Source of the DNA: JABMRW01 sp964396965
GTDB lineage: Bacteria; Chloroflexota; Dehalococcoidia; Dehalococcoidales; BS750m-G39
Direction of reading: 5' to 3'
DNA length: 64,000 bases
Assembly (NCBI GenBank): GCA_964396965.1
Contig: CAYNGD010000007.1
Span: 25,520 to 89,519 of the forward strand
Under the pieces are notes generated by a model that was given only the letters and a program-made list of their open reading frames with translations, was not told the DNA's origin and made no database searches. The position numbers were made by a program, and so were the translations under genes. This document shows positions 49,552-56,809 of the stretch, one piece after another; positions within the stretch are counted from its first letter, which is position 1, and every line of letters starts with the position of its first letter.

Positions 49552-49677
49552 CTCTCCCGAATCAGACCTGAATACGGAGACTACAACAGCCACTATTTTA
49601 ACATTAAATCAGGGGGTAAGCCAAGATGAAGGGCTGACCATAATGAGCTTACCGCGGAGCATCTTGTTTCCCCTTTT

Positions 49678-49734
49678 TTGACCCCGGCTGCCCTTTTGTG
49701 CTAAAATTATTTGTTGACCAAAATAGTCAACAAA
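49678..49734 (+). promoter_or_regulatory. Promoter with palindromic operator of the 51-residue protein gene
   Basis: TTGACC (49678-49683), 18-base spacer, TAAAAT (49702-49707). A perfect inverted repeat, TTTGTTGAC (49710-49718) and GTCAACAAA (49726-49734) around seven bases, covers the predicted start of transcription. GAGGAG follows before the ATG at 49766. This points to a tightly regulated small gene. Confidence 0.6.
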
Positions 49735-49765
49735 AGGCCTTCGCCTAAGAGAGGAGATAGAGAAG

Positions 49766-49921
49766 ATGAAAACGGTGAAGCTGTGTCGGGAAGGGACGTG
49801 CTGTCCCGCAGTCAGGGTAACAGAATCAAAGGTGGAAATCGGTGAGGGAGAAAACACCTGCACCCTCACCAGGGAACAGTGGGAAATCCTCAAAGAAAAG
49901 GTAATCAAGAAAGAGCTTTAA
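49766..49921 (+). CDS. Small cysteine-containing protein of unknown function
   Basis: 51 residues, ATG preceded by GAGGAG at nine bases. It begins MKTVKLCREGTCCP and continues with VTESKVEIGEGENTCTLTRE and a charged C-terminal helix (QWEILKEKVIKKEL). Cysteines at 7, 12, 13 and 32 could bind a metal. I do not recognise the family with confidence, although similar small CxxxxCCP proteins occur in anaerobes. The own promoter, operator and ribosome-binding site support a real gene. A longer open frame on the opposite strand across this region has no such support. Confidence 0.65.
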   Translation: MKTVKLCREGTCCPAVRVTESKVEIGEGENTCTLTREQWEILKEKVIKKEL

Positions 49922-49999
49922 CCGGCCAAACCGGAATCAAACACCGTAAATAAACTGTCAGCCCCCTGTTTACCCAATTTAAAGCGCCGCTAGGCAAGG

Positions 50000-50329
50000 A
50001 TGCCGGACTTAGAGTTTACCGATATCGTCCTGTTTATTACCACGGCCGATGCTGAAGAAGCCAGCCGCATCGCCGAAGTGCTGGTGAAGAAAAGGAAGGC
50101 GGCCTGCGTAAATATCCTGCCCGGGGTCAGCTCCCTTTTCTGGTGGCAGGGCAAAATGGAGAGAGTTGACGAAAGCCTGCTGATGGTCAAGTCCCGGGCC
50201 TCGTTACTGGACCAGATTATAAAACTGGTTAAAGAGCACCACAGCTACGACGTGCCGGAGATAATCGCCCTGCCCATTATCGGCGGTAATCCGGATTATC
50301 TGAAGTGGATAGCTAAAGAGCTGAAATAG
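50000..50329 (+). CDS. cutA: CutA-like divalent cation tolerance protein
   Basis: 109 residues, normal for CutA1. Motifs: FITTADAEEASRIAEVLVKKRKAACVNIL-like start in pieces, SLFWWQGKMERVDESLLMVKSRASLLDQI, and HHSYDVPEIIALPIIGGNPDYLKWI with the conserved VPEI. CutA1 trimers resemble PII proteins; they bind copper, but the physiological function is not settled. A ThiF/MoeB-like gene follows after 50 bases. Confidence 0.92.
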   Translation: MPDLEFTDIVLFITTADAEEASRIAEVLVKKRKAACVNILPGVSSLFWWQGKMERVDESLLMVKSRASLLDQIIKLVKEHHSYDVPEIIALPIIGGNPDYLKWIAKELK

Positions 50330-50379
50330 ACCGCCGCTTGCTTTAGACGCCGGAGTCAGCTACTATTATGTAGCGTAAA

Positions 50380-51120
50380 ATGCTTAACCAGGACGAACAG
50401 GAAAGGTATGCCCGCCAGATAATGCTCAGGGGATTCGGGCAGGAGGGGCAGGAGAAGCTCAAAGGGGCCAGGGTCTTTATCGCCGGCGCCGGCGGGCTGG
50501 GCTCATCTTCGGCCACCTATCTCGCCGCCGCCGGAGTGGGCACAATACGCATCGTTGACCACGATAGGGTCGAGCTGAGCAACCTGAACCGACAGGTGAT
50601 GCACTGGCCGGGGGACATCGGCCAGACCAAGGTCAGCTCGGCAGCAGGCAAGCTCAAGCAGCTGAACCCCGAACTAGAGATAGAGGCTGTCGAGGAAAAG
50701 ATAACCGAAGCCAATGTTTCGCAGTTGGTGGCTGGCTTTGACCTCATCGTTGACGCCATGGACAACCTGCCCACCCGCTATCTGCTCAATAAGACAGCCA
50801 TAGAGAACAACATACCCTTCTTCCACGGGGCGGTCTACGGCTTTGAGGGACGGGCGATGACGGTGATACCGGGGAAGAGCGCCTGCCTGAGGTGCGTCTA
50901 CCGGGGAGCTATACCTGAGGAGAAATTCCCGGTAATCGGGGTTACCCCGAGCGTCATCGGCTGCATCCAGGCAACCGAGGTGATAAAATATATTATAGGA
51001 ATGGGGCAGCTTCTGGCCGACAGGCTTTTGGTCTATGACGGTCTTAATATGAAATTCAGCGAGTTCAAGGTTAAGAAAGACCCTAAATGCCCGCACTGCG
51101 GGCAGCTAGCAGGAGGTTAG
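50380..51120 (+). CDS. HesA/MoeB/ThiF-family E1-like adenylyltransferase
   Basis: 246 residues. The adenylylation fold is clear: YARQIMLRGFGQEGQEKL, VFIAGAGGLGSSSATYLAAAGVG, the R/N/Q/R contact DHDRVELSNLNRQV, and FDLIVDAMDNLPTRYLLN. Zinc ligands are CLRC and CPHC. Such enzymes activate the C-terminal glycine of MoaD- or ThiS-like proteins for sulfur transfer. A MoaD-like protein ending in GG is encoded at 61654-61920, so MoaD activation is plausible. A TATTAT 11 bases before the ATG and the lack of a ribosome-binding site suggest a leaderless transcript. Confidence 0.9.
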   Translation: MLNQDEQERYARQIMLRGFGQEGQEKLKGARVFIAGAGGLGSSSATYLAAAGVGTIRIVDHDRVELSNLNRQVMHWPGDIGQTKVSSAAGKLKQLNPELEIEAVEEKITEANVSQLVAGFDLIVDAMDNLPTRYLLNKTAIENNIPFFHGAVYGFEGRAMTVIPGKSACLRCVYRGAIPEEKFPVIGVTPSVIGCIQATEVIKYIIGMGQLLADRLLVYDGLNMKFSEFKVKKDPKCPHCGQLAGG

Positions 51121-51127
51121 CCGAAAT

Positions 51128-51736
51128 TTGGAAGGCAGGATAGTCTATTTTGACCAGCCGGGAAAGAAAAACACCGACGAGGTTCTGCGTCTGGCCAAAA
51201 CCCGGGCGAAAGAGCTGGGCATCAAGAGCATTCTAGTAGCCTCCACCACTGGCGAGACCGCGGTCAAGGCGGTTAATGTCTTCAAGGGAGCCAAAGTAGT
51301 GGCGGTCAGCCACTTTACCGGCATGAAGGGGCCCAACACCCAGGAGTTCACCGAGGAGAACCGCCAGAAGGTCTTGAGTGCCGGCGGCACTGTTCTCACC
51401 GCCACCCACCTCTTTTCCGGGCTGGGCCGGGCGATGCGCAAGAGGTTCGGTATGTACCTCTTCGAGGAAACAGTGGCCAACACCCTGCGTCTCTTCGGGG
51501 AGGGGATGAAGGTGGTCTGCGAAATCACCATGATGGCCGCCGACGCCGGGCTGGTGCGCACCGATGAGGATGCCATCGTTATCGCTGGCTCCAGCCGGGG
51601 AGCGGATACGGCGGTGGTGCTGCGGCCGGTCAACTCCGAGGACTTCTTCGACCTCAAGGTCAGGGAAATCCTCTGCAAACCCCTCTACGGGCTAAAGGTT
51701 ACTCGTCAGCCTTCACCGGGCAGCAGGCAGCTTTAA
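51128..51736 (+). CDS. Stand-alone pyruvate kinase C-terminal (alpha/beta) domain protein
   Basis: 202 residues from a TTG with AGGAGG about ten bases upstream. Motifs: YFDQPGKKNTDEVLRLAKTRAKELGIKSILVAS-like opening in pieces, TTGETAVKAVNVF, VAVSHFTGMKGPN, GGTVLTATHLFSGLGRAMRKRFGG-like stretch, and AIVIAGSSRGADTAVVLRPVNS. In pyruvate kinase this domain binds allosteric effectors; the catalytic barrel is absent here. Members are found alone in archaea and anaerobes with no known activity. Its 3' end overlaps the convergent lipoprotein gene by 38 bases. Confidence 0.85.
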   Translation: MEGRIVYFDQPGKKNTDEVLRLAKTRAKELGIKSILVASTTGETAVKAVNVFKGAKVVAVSHFTGMKGPNTQEFTEENRQKVLSAGGTVLTATHLFSGLGRAMRKRFGMYLFEETVANTLRLFGEGMKVVCEITMMAADAGLVRTDEDAIVIAGSSRGADTAVVLRPVNSEDFFDLKVREILCKPLYGLKVTRQPSPGSRQL

Positions 51737-52145
51737 TATCTATAGTCGCTGTGGCCTGACCGCCCCGGCCATCGGTCACGGTAACGGCGATGGTATAGGT
51801 GCCCGACTTCTCAGGGGCCTCCCAGCTAACCATCTCCCCCTCGCCGGTTATAGTCCCGCCGGTGGCTGACCAGACGTAGTTCAGCACGTCTCCGTCCGGG
51901 TCCGAGGCAGAGCATTTGACCGGGGTGGCCGTAGACCTTTTAACCTGCCGGTACTCCGAAGAAAGCCTGTCAATAACCGGGGGCTGGTTAGGCGGCGGGT
52001 AACTCGGTGACGGCTCAAGCCCTGGCTGGCTGGGCGGCGGCAGGTAGGTCGAGGGCTGGATAGTTGAAGAGCAGCCGCCGATAAAAAGGGCGGCGGCAAT
52101 AACTAAAACCAAAAGAGCCAGCCACCTGGGCTGATCTGGTAGCAT
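51699..52145 (-). CDS. PKD/Ig-like domain lipoprotein
   Basis: 148 residues from the ATG at 52145 with GAGGTG five bases upstream. The signal peptide ends in the lipobox LFIGGC (Cys 25). A proline/serine-rich linker (PSTYLPPPSQPG...) leads to one PKD/REJ-like beta-sandwich: PPVIDRLSS, CSASDPDGDVLNYVWSATGG, GEMVSWEAPEKSGTYTIAVTVTDGRGG split at the middle. It is probably an extracytoplasmic anchored protein for binding or cell-surface structure; no enzymatic residues are seen. Convergent overlap with the upstream gene. Confidence 0.82.
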   Translation of the reverse strand: MLPDQPRWLALLVLVIAAALFIGGCSSTIQPSTYLPPPSQPGLEPSPSYPPPNQPPVIDRLSSEYRQVKRSTATPVKCSASDPDGDVLNYVWSATGGTITGEGEMVSWEAPEKSGTYTIAVTVTDGRGGQATATIDIKAACCPVKADE

Positions 52146-52172
52146 CTTTACCACCTCTAGCCGCCGAAAGGG

Positions 52173-52946
52173 CTAACCCGACCGCCTGACCTTGATTACC
52201 TCGGCCAGGATGCTGACGGCTATCTCCTCCGGCGTCTGCGCCCCTATCTCCAGGCCGATGGGGGAATGGACTTCATCCAGCTGCTCCTTGGTTATCCCCC
52301 TGGACAGCAGGTGGGAGAATACCGTCTTGACCTTGGTCTTACTGCCAATCATGCCGATATACCTGGCCGGAGTGCCCACCGCCCACTCCAGCACCACCTC
52401 GTCGTGCTTGTGACCGTGGGTAACAATCACGATATAGCTCAACCTATTTATCTTCAGCTTTGAAAACGACTCGGTGAATTTTTCGGCCAGGATGACCTCG
52501 GCTTCGGGGAACCGCTCGGTGTTGGCGAATTCAGGCCGGTCGTCAATAACGGCGATATTAAAGCCGCACAGCTTGCCCATCTTGGCCAGCGCCAGTGCGA
52601 TATGGCCACCACCGAATATATATAATGTAGATGGGGTCAGGATAGGCTCGATAAAGACCTCGGTATCACCACCGCATATCATCCCCAGCTCCCCGGCCCC
52701 CTTGGCGGTAAGGGTAAAATGGTGGTGCTTCGGCTTGCCCTCCTTTATCACCCCGATTGCCTCCTTGATTACCCGGGCCTCCAGGCTGCCACCGCCTATC
52801 GTCCCGAAGATGCTGCCGTCGGGCCTGACCAGCATCTTGGCCCCCTCCTCGCGCGGGGTGGAGCCGCTGGCTGAAACTATGGTGACCAGCGCCGCCTCCC
52901 CACCCTCCGCCTTGACCCTGACTATCTCCTGGTAGATATCTTCCAT
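52173..52946 (-). CDS. XdhC/CoxI-family maturation protein
   Basis: 257 residues. N-terminal XdhC domain: AALVTIVSASGSTPREEGAKMLV and GTIGGGSLEARVI, with KHHHFTL and MICGGDTEVFIEP. C-terminal Rossmann-type domain: LYIFGGGHIALALAKMGKLCGF, VIDDRPEFAN and YIGMIGSKTKV. XdhC proteins insert sulfurated Mo cofactor into xanthine dehydrogenase-type enzymes. The YqeB-like gene lies 11 bases upstream in the same operon, which points to a selenium- or sulfur-dependent Mo hydroxylase. No hydroxylase genes are in the window. Confidence 0.92.
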   Translation of the reverse strand: MEDIYQEIVRVKAEGGEAALVTIVSASGSTPREEGAKMLVRPDGSIFGTIGGGSLEARVIKEAIGVIKEGKPKHHHFTLTAKGAGELGMICGGDTEVFIEPILTPSTLYIFGGGHIALALAKMGKLCGFNIAVIDDRPEFANTERFPEAEVILAEKFTESFSKLKINRLSYIVIVTHGHKHDEVVLEWAVGTPARYIGMIGSKTKVKTVFSHLLSRGITKEQLDEVHSPIGLEIGAQTPEEIAVSILAEVIKVRRSG

Positions 52947-52957
52947 CTCGATAACCC

Positions 52958-53764
52958 CTAAACATTGTAGCGCATCATTATCGCCTCTAAAACCCCGCCG
53001 GCGATGGCCCTCATCCTGGGGCGTATGGTGTAGCAGTCCTCTACATTACCGGAGGGGTCTATCTCGCCCAGCTTGGTCCCCTTGGTTACCTCTATCCCGT
53101 TCCGCAGCAGCGCCCTTATTATACCGCCTATCTCCGCCTTTACCGGCTCTCCGGCAACTGAGGCCACCACCTCACCGGCGCTGGTCATCTCCCCAATATC
53201 TCTATCGGTCTGGAAAAGGCCGCCTCCAGCGGCGTGGAGCGCCCGCTCTCTGGTAAAGCCGCCTATCTCCACCGGAATTCCGGTGTCCGCCTCGGCCTCC
53301 CCTTTTAGGATTACCCTCCCCTGCCGCTCGCTGTTGCTGGTCTCCACCACCATGTGGACATCTTTGCCCGCCCTGAATCCGGGCCCCAGCCCGATAACCA
53401 GGGGGGCATGGCCAATTTTTGTCCCCAGGTTCTTTTTGGCCATAATGGCGTCAACCAGTACCTCCGGTTTAAGCATCTTCCTAATTGATGTCTCCGGATC
53501 AACGATGACGGCTATCCGGCCCTCCCGCCACAACCTCAGCACCTCAACCCCCGACTCCGCCCGCCGGGCGGTTATCCCCTCCACCTCCTTCTCCCCGTCA
53601 TAGACCGCCTCGCAGAAGGCAACCCCCCGGCTGACCGCCAGGGGCTGAGCGGTCTCAGTGAGGCAGACGCGGAAGCCGGCGCGGGCCAGCTTGTGGGCCA
53701 CCCCGCTGGCCACCTCCCCACCTCCCTTTATCAGAACCACCATTCGGCTCAGTTCAGAACCCAT
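52958..53764 (-). CDS. yqeB: YqeB-family selenium-dependent molybdenum hydroxylase maturation protein
   Basis: 268 residues. Typical blocks: VVLIKGGGEVASGVAHKLARAGFRVCLTE-like opening, SRGVAFCEAVYDGEKEVEG, VIVDPETSIRKMLKPEVLVDAIMAKKN in pieces, LGPGFRAGKDVHMVVETSN and GRVILKGEAEADTGIP. The family is tied by genome context to selenium-dependent Mo hydroxylases (such as xanthine dehydrogenase and nicotinate hydroxylase), probably in cofactor maturation. It forms a two-gene operon with xdhC. M8 is a possible alternative start. Confidence 0.88.
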   Translation of the reverse strand: MGSELSRMVVLIKGGGEVASGVAHKLARAGFRVCLTETAQPLAVSRGVAFCEAVYDGEKEVEGITARRAESGVEVLRLWREGRIAVIVDPETSIRKMLKPEVLVDAIMAKKNLGTKIGHAPLVIGLGPGFRAGKDVHMVVETSNSERQGRVILKGEAEADTGIPVEIGGFTRERALHAAGGGLFQTDRDIGEMTSAGEVVASVAGEPVKAEIGGIIRALLRNGIEVTKGTKLGEIDPSGNVEDCYTIRPRMRAIAGGVLEAIMMRYNV

Positions 53765-53788
53765 TCTCTAACCATCAGACTTTATAGC

Positions 53789-53819
53789 TTGCCCAGAGAT
53801 TATACCACAATGTTATAAT
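53789..53819 (+). promoter_or_regulatory. Promoter for a probably leaderless transcript of the zincin gene
   Basis: TATAAT (53814-53819), preceded by TGT as an extended -10, with a weaker TTGCCC (53789-53794) upstream. The expected transcription start is at about 53826, three bases before the ATG at 53829. There is no ribosome-binding site. Confidence 0.5.
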
Positions 53820-53828
53820 GTAGCTAAA

Positions 53829-54206
53829 ATGGACAGGGAAAGTTTTGAACAGCTGGTGGCACAAGCGGTGGATGACCTGCCCGAGGAGTTCCGGGAGAGG
53901 CTGGAGAACATTGATATCGTCGTCGAGGACTATCCCGCCCCCAGCCAGATGCGCCGTATGGGGCTGGGGGAGGATAAAATCCTGCTCGGCCTCTATGAGG
54001 GGGTGCCCCAGACTGAGCGGGGTGGCCACTACGGGCTGGTGCCGCCGGACAAGATAACCATATTCCAGCGGCCAATCGAGGCCATCTGCCGCTACAGCGG
54101 CGTCAGCATCCGCACCGAGATACAGCGGGTGGTCAAGCACGAGATAGCCCACCACTTCGGCATCAGCGATGCCCGCTTGAGGCAGCTGGAGAAGGAGACA
54201 GACTGA
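53829..54206 (+). CDS. Small zincin-like metallopeptidase-family protein
   Basis: 125 residues. It carries the HEIAHHFGISDARL motif (HExxH with a third ligand D/H region) near the C-terminus, plus GLYEGVPQTERG and FQRPIEAICRY, typical of the DUF1025/MPN-like zincin family of small metalloproteins. Members of this family are probably proteases; substrates are unknown. No signal peptide, so it is cytoplasmic. The alcohol dehydrogenase gene follows after 37 bases. Confidence 0.87.
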   Translation: MDRESFEQLVAQAVDDLPEEFRERLENIDIVVEDYPAPSQMRRMGLGEDKILLGLYEGVPQTERGGHYGLVPPDKITIFQRPIEAICRYSGVSIRTEIQRVVKHEIAHHFGISDARLRQLEKETD

Positions 54207-54243
54207 TTATCCAAGACTGGTATAATGCGTTAGAGGAGAGGCT

Positions 54244-55269
54244 ATGAAAGCACAGGTCTTAAGACAAATCGCTCCAATTGATAGCAAGCCGCTGGAGCTG
54301 GTGGAGATGCCAACTCCAGAGCCCAAAGCCGGGGAAATACTGGTAAAGGTGGCCGCCTGCGGGGTCTGCCACACCGAGCTGGACGAAATCGAGGGCAGGC
54401 TCAAGCCCAAGCTGCCGGTAATTTTAGGCCACGAAATCATCGGCCGGGTGGAAAAGAGGGGGGCGGTGGCAAAGAGGTTCAATACCGGCGACCGGGTGGG
54501 TATCGCCTGGATTCACTCCGCCTGCGGCCACTGCCACTTCTGCCACAGCGACCGGGAAAACCTCTGCCCCGACTTCCAGGGCACCGGCTGCCAGGCCGAC
54601 GGCGGCTATGCCCAGTACACCGTAGTTGCCGAGGACTTCGCCTACCCCATCCCCGCCCGCTTCAGCGGCGCCCAGGCCGCCCCCCTCCTCTGCGCCGGGG
54701 CCATCGGCTACCGGGCGCTAAGGCTGACCAATCTGGAGGATGGGCAGGTGCTGGGGCTTTTCGGTTTCGGGGCTTCCGCCCACATCGTTATCCAGATAGC
54801 CAGATATAAATTTCCCAAAGGCAAGATTTTCGTCTTTACCCGGCCCGGCCAGAAGGAGCACCAGGCGCTGGCCAGAAAGCTTGGCGCCGACTGGGCCGGG
54901 GCCACCGGAGAGACGCCGCCCCAAAAGCTCGACGGCGCTATCGACTTTACCCCGGTCTGGCAGCCGATAATCGAGGCACTAAAGGTCCTGGAAAAAGGGG
55001 GCCGGCTGGTCATCAACGCCATCCGCAAGGAAAATGTAGATAAAAAAGCCCTCCTGGAGCTGGACTACTCGACCCACCTCTGGTCGGAGAAGGAGATCAA
55101 GAGCGTGGCCAACATCACCCGGCGGGACGCTAGGGAGTTTCTGCCCCTGGCCGCCGAGATTCCCATCATCCCCGAGGTGCAGGAGTTCAAGCTGGAAGAA
55201 GCCAACGAGGCACTAATTTTGCTAAAAAGGGGCAAAATCCAGGGGGCGGCCGTCCTGAGAATAGATTAG
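54244..55269 (+). CDS. Zinc-dependent alcohol dehydrogenase (medium-chain, AdhP-like)
   Basis: 341 residues with GAGGAG before the ATG. Catalytic zinc ligands are in CGVCHTEL and GHEIIGRVE; the structural zinc loop is CGHCHFCHSDRENLC. The NAD(P) domain has LGLFGFGASAHIVIQIA (GxGxxx). The pattern GTGCQADGGYAQYTVV is typical of the alcohol dehydrogenases of the YogA/AdhA type. It interconverts alcohol and aldehyde, and could supply or remove aldehydes handled by the AOR encoded 4.5 kb downstream. Confidence 0.92.
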   Translation: MKAQVLRQIAPIDSKPLELVEMPTPEPKAGEILVKVAACGVCHTELDEIEGRLKPKLPVILGHEIIGRVEKRGAVAKRFNTGDRVGIAWIHSACGHCHFCHSDRENLCPDFQGTGCQADGGYAQYTVVAEDFAYPIPARFSGAQAAPLLCAGAIGYRALRLTNLEDGQVLGLFGFGASAHIVIQIARYKFPKGKIFVFTRPGQKEHQALARKLGADWAGATGETPPQKLDGAIDFTPVWQPIIEALKVLEKGGRLVINAIRKENVDKKALLELDYSTHLWSEKEIKSVANITRRDAREFLPLAAEIPIIPEVQEFKLEEANEALILLKRGKIQGAAVLRID

Positions 55270-55289
55270 GCGGAGAATGGGGAGGGGGC

Positions 55290-55318
55290 TTGACTTTTGT
55301 CACCAACCGAAGCACAAT
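55290..55318 (+). promoter_or_regulatory. Promoter for a probably leaderless regulator transcript
   Basis: TTGACT (55290-55295), 17-base spacer, CACAAT (55313-55318). The expected transcription start, about 55325, coincides with the ATG at 55326. No ribosome-binding site precedes the start. Confidence 0.4.
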
Positions 55319-55325
55319 CTAGTCA

Positions 55326-55709
55326 ATGAATCCTGGTGATACTAAGCTGAGCACCATAATCAAGCGGCAGAGGGTTATGGTGCCATTGACCCTGCGGGAG
55401 CTGGCCGCCAAGGCCGGCGTATCGGCGTCGCACCTGGGCCGAATCGAAAGAGGCGAGCGTTTCCCCTCGGCCAACATCCTGCGCAAGATAGCCCAGCCCC
55501 TCGGCTTCGACGAGGACGAGCTCTTTATGCTGGCCGGCTATCTCTCCCCCGGTACCCCCATCGGTGCCGAAAGCCACCAGGGGCTGGACCCCTACGTGGC
55601 CAAGATGCTGTCACGAGAGCCGGTGGAAACACAGCGCGCCATCATCGGCATCCTGAGCATGCTTAAGAGCCTGGCCCAGAGCGGCCGGGAAAAAGAACCA
55701 CCCGAATAG
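55326..55709 (+). CDS. XRE-family helix-turn-helix regulator
   Basis: 127 residues. The N-terminal HTH is LSTIIKRQRVMVPLTLRELAAKAGVSASHLGRIERGERFPS split at the turn, about residues 7-50, followed by NILRKIAQPLGFDEDELFMLAGY. The rest has no recognised domain. It is followed after one base by the MocA-like gene, so it may control that gene and neighbouring Mo cofactor functions. Confidence 0.88.
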   Translation: MNPGDTKLSTIIKRQRVMVPLTLRELAAKAGVSASHLGRIERGERFPSANILRKIAQPLGFDEDELFMLAGYLSPGTPIGAESHQGLDPYVAKMLSREPVETQRAIIGILSMLKSLAQSGREKEPPE

Positions 55710-55710
55710 A

Positions 55711-56295
55711 ATGCAGCCAATGCTATCAGCCATCCTTCTGGCCGCCGGTGAGTCAAAGCGCATGGGCAAGCCCAAGCAGCTTATGCCCCTGGGCCAGAGC
55801 ACTCTTCTGGAACAGGCCATCGATAACCTGCTGGGCTCCTCGGTTGATGAGACCATCGTGGTGCTGGGTCATAAAGCCGAGGAAATAGTCAAGGCGATAG
55901 CCAACAAACCAGTCAAAATAGTGATTAACCCTGACTACAGCCAGGGGATGAGCACCTCCATCATCGCCGGCCTGATCATGGTTGACCCCCGTTCCCAGGC
56001 GTTGATGCTGGCTATGGGCGACCAGCCTCTGGTGGCCAGCAGCACCATCAACCAGCTGATAGACGCCTTTAATAAAAACAGGAAGGGCATCGCCGTCCCC
56101 ACCTACCGGGGGCGGAGGGGCCACCCCATTATCTTTGACATCAAGTACAAAACGGAACTGCTTATGCTCAAGGGCGATATCGGCGGGAGGGAGATAATCC
56201 ACAACCACCCCAATGATGTCCTCATGGTGGCTATTGATTCGGAGAGCGTTATCTCCGACATTGATACCCAGGAAGACTACCAGTCACTGGGCTAG
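55711..56295 (+). CDS. Molybdenum cofactor nucleotidyltransferase-like (MocA/MobA-type) protein
   Basis: 194 residues. The nucleotide-binding signature is LSAILLAAGESKRMGKPKQLMPLG (in two parts); further motifs are INPDYSQGMSTSI, LMLAMGDQPLV and YRGRRGHPIIF. MocA adds CMP (or a related enzyme GMP) to molybdopterin, as required by XdhC-dependent hydroxylases. The XdhC and YqeB genes 2 kb upstream make the cytidylyl route likely. It starts one base after the regulator gene stop. Confidence 0.88.
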   Translation: MQPMLSAILLAAGESKRMGKPKQLMPLGQSTLLEQAIDNLLGSSVDETIVVLGHKAEEIVKAIANKPVKIVINPDYSQGMSTSIIAGLIMVDPRSQALMLAMGDQPLVASSTINQLIDAFNKNRKGIAVPTYRGRRGHPIIFDIKYKTELLMLKGDIGGREIIHNHPNDVLMVAIDSESVISDIDTQEDYQSLG

Positions 56296-56298
56296 CAT

Positions 56299-56332
56299 TT
56301 GACAAAATGGCTATATCGCCTGTAATATAACA
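56299..56332 (+). promoter_or_regulatory. Promoter with ModE-type operator upstream of the ModE-like gene
   Basis: TTGACA (56299-56304), 18-base spacer, TAATAT (56323-56328). GGCTATAT (56309-56316), eight bases, ATATAACA (56325-56332) forms an inverted repeat covering the spacer and -10 box. Both halves and the spacing match the second site at 56765-56788 read on the other strand, and the known E. coli modA operator has the same spacing and half-site. This implies autoregulation. Confidence 0.65.
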
Positions 56333-56432
56333 CTGACCGCTTTTAGCAGGACCTAGAAAGGTAACCGAGATACCCAAATTCACCGTCAAAAAACCGCCCC
56401 AGCATTCCCGCCACCCCAGCCCGGGCTACACG

Positions 56433-56744
56433 GTGAGGGGGCGGATATGGCTGGAAAAGGACGGCGAACTCTACATGGGCGGGGGCCGGGAGATGCTGCT
56501 GGAGCGCATCGATAAGTTCGGCTCAATCGCCGCCGCCGCCCGCTCGATGAAGCTAGGCTACCGCAACGCCTGGCTCTGGGTGGAGGCGGCCAACCGGCTG
56601 GCGCCTTCGCCGCTAGTAGAGAAGGTCACCGGCGGGGCGGGGGGAGGCCATGCCCGACTGACTGACGAAGGCCGAAAAGCGGTAGAAAAATACAAGCAAC
56701 TGCGGGCCAAGTTCGATGATTTCGTCAAAGAGGTAGAAGAGTAA
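56433..56744 (+). CDS. ModE-like DNA-binding protein (HTH only)
   Basis: 103 residues from a GTG at 56433. The LysR-like helix-turn-helix of ModE is clear: RIWLEKDGELYMGGG, LLERIDKFGSIAAAARSMKLGYRNAWLWVEAANRLAPSPLVEK in pieces, then GGAGGGHARLTDEGRKAV. The C-terminal molybdate-binding TOBE domains are missing, so it cannot sense molybdate like E. coli ModE by itself. The frame is open upstream to 56337; the only well-spaced AGAAAGG points to an ATA codon at 56370, so the real start may be that ATA. Operators flank the gene. Confidence 0.83.
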   Translation: MRGRIWLEKDGELYMGGGREMLLERIDKFGSIAAAARSMKLGYRNAWLWVEAANRLAPSPLVEKVTGGAGGGHARLTDEGRKAVEKYKQLRAKFDDFVKEVEE

Positions 56745-56764
56745 CGCTATAATTTTTTAGTTGA

Positions 56765-56788
56765 CGTTATATCAAAAGCAATATAGCC
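56765..56788 (+). promoter_or_regulatory. ModE-type operator upstream of the ABC importer
   Basis: CGTTATAT (56765-56772), eight bases, ATATAGCC (56781-56788). Read on the other strand it is GGCTATAT-N8-ATATAACG, matching the first site at 15 of 16 half-site positions. The left arm equals the E. coli modA half-site. A further CGCTATAA (56745-56752) lies 20 bases upstream, two helical turns away. The site ends 22 bases before the start of the binding-protein gene. Confidence 0.65.
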
Positions 56789-56809
56789 ACCAATCTAGAA
56801 AGGGAAAAA

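Noticed and set aside
49609..49908. An open frame of about 99 residues on the minus strand over the 49.7 kb promoter region
   Set aside because: It has no ribosome-binding site and no family resemblance. It overlaps a promoter, palindrome and small gene with good signals on the other strand.
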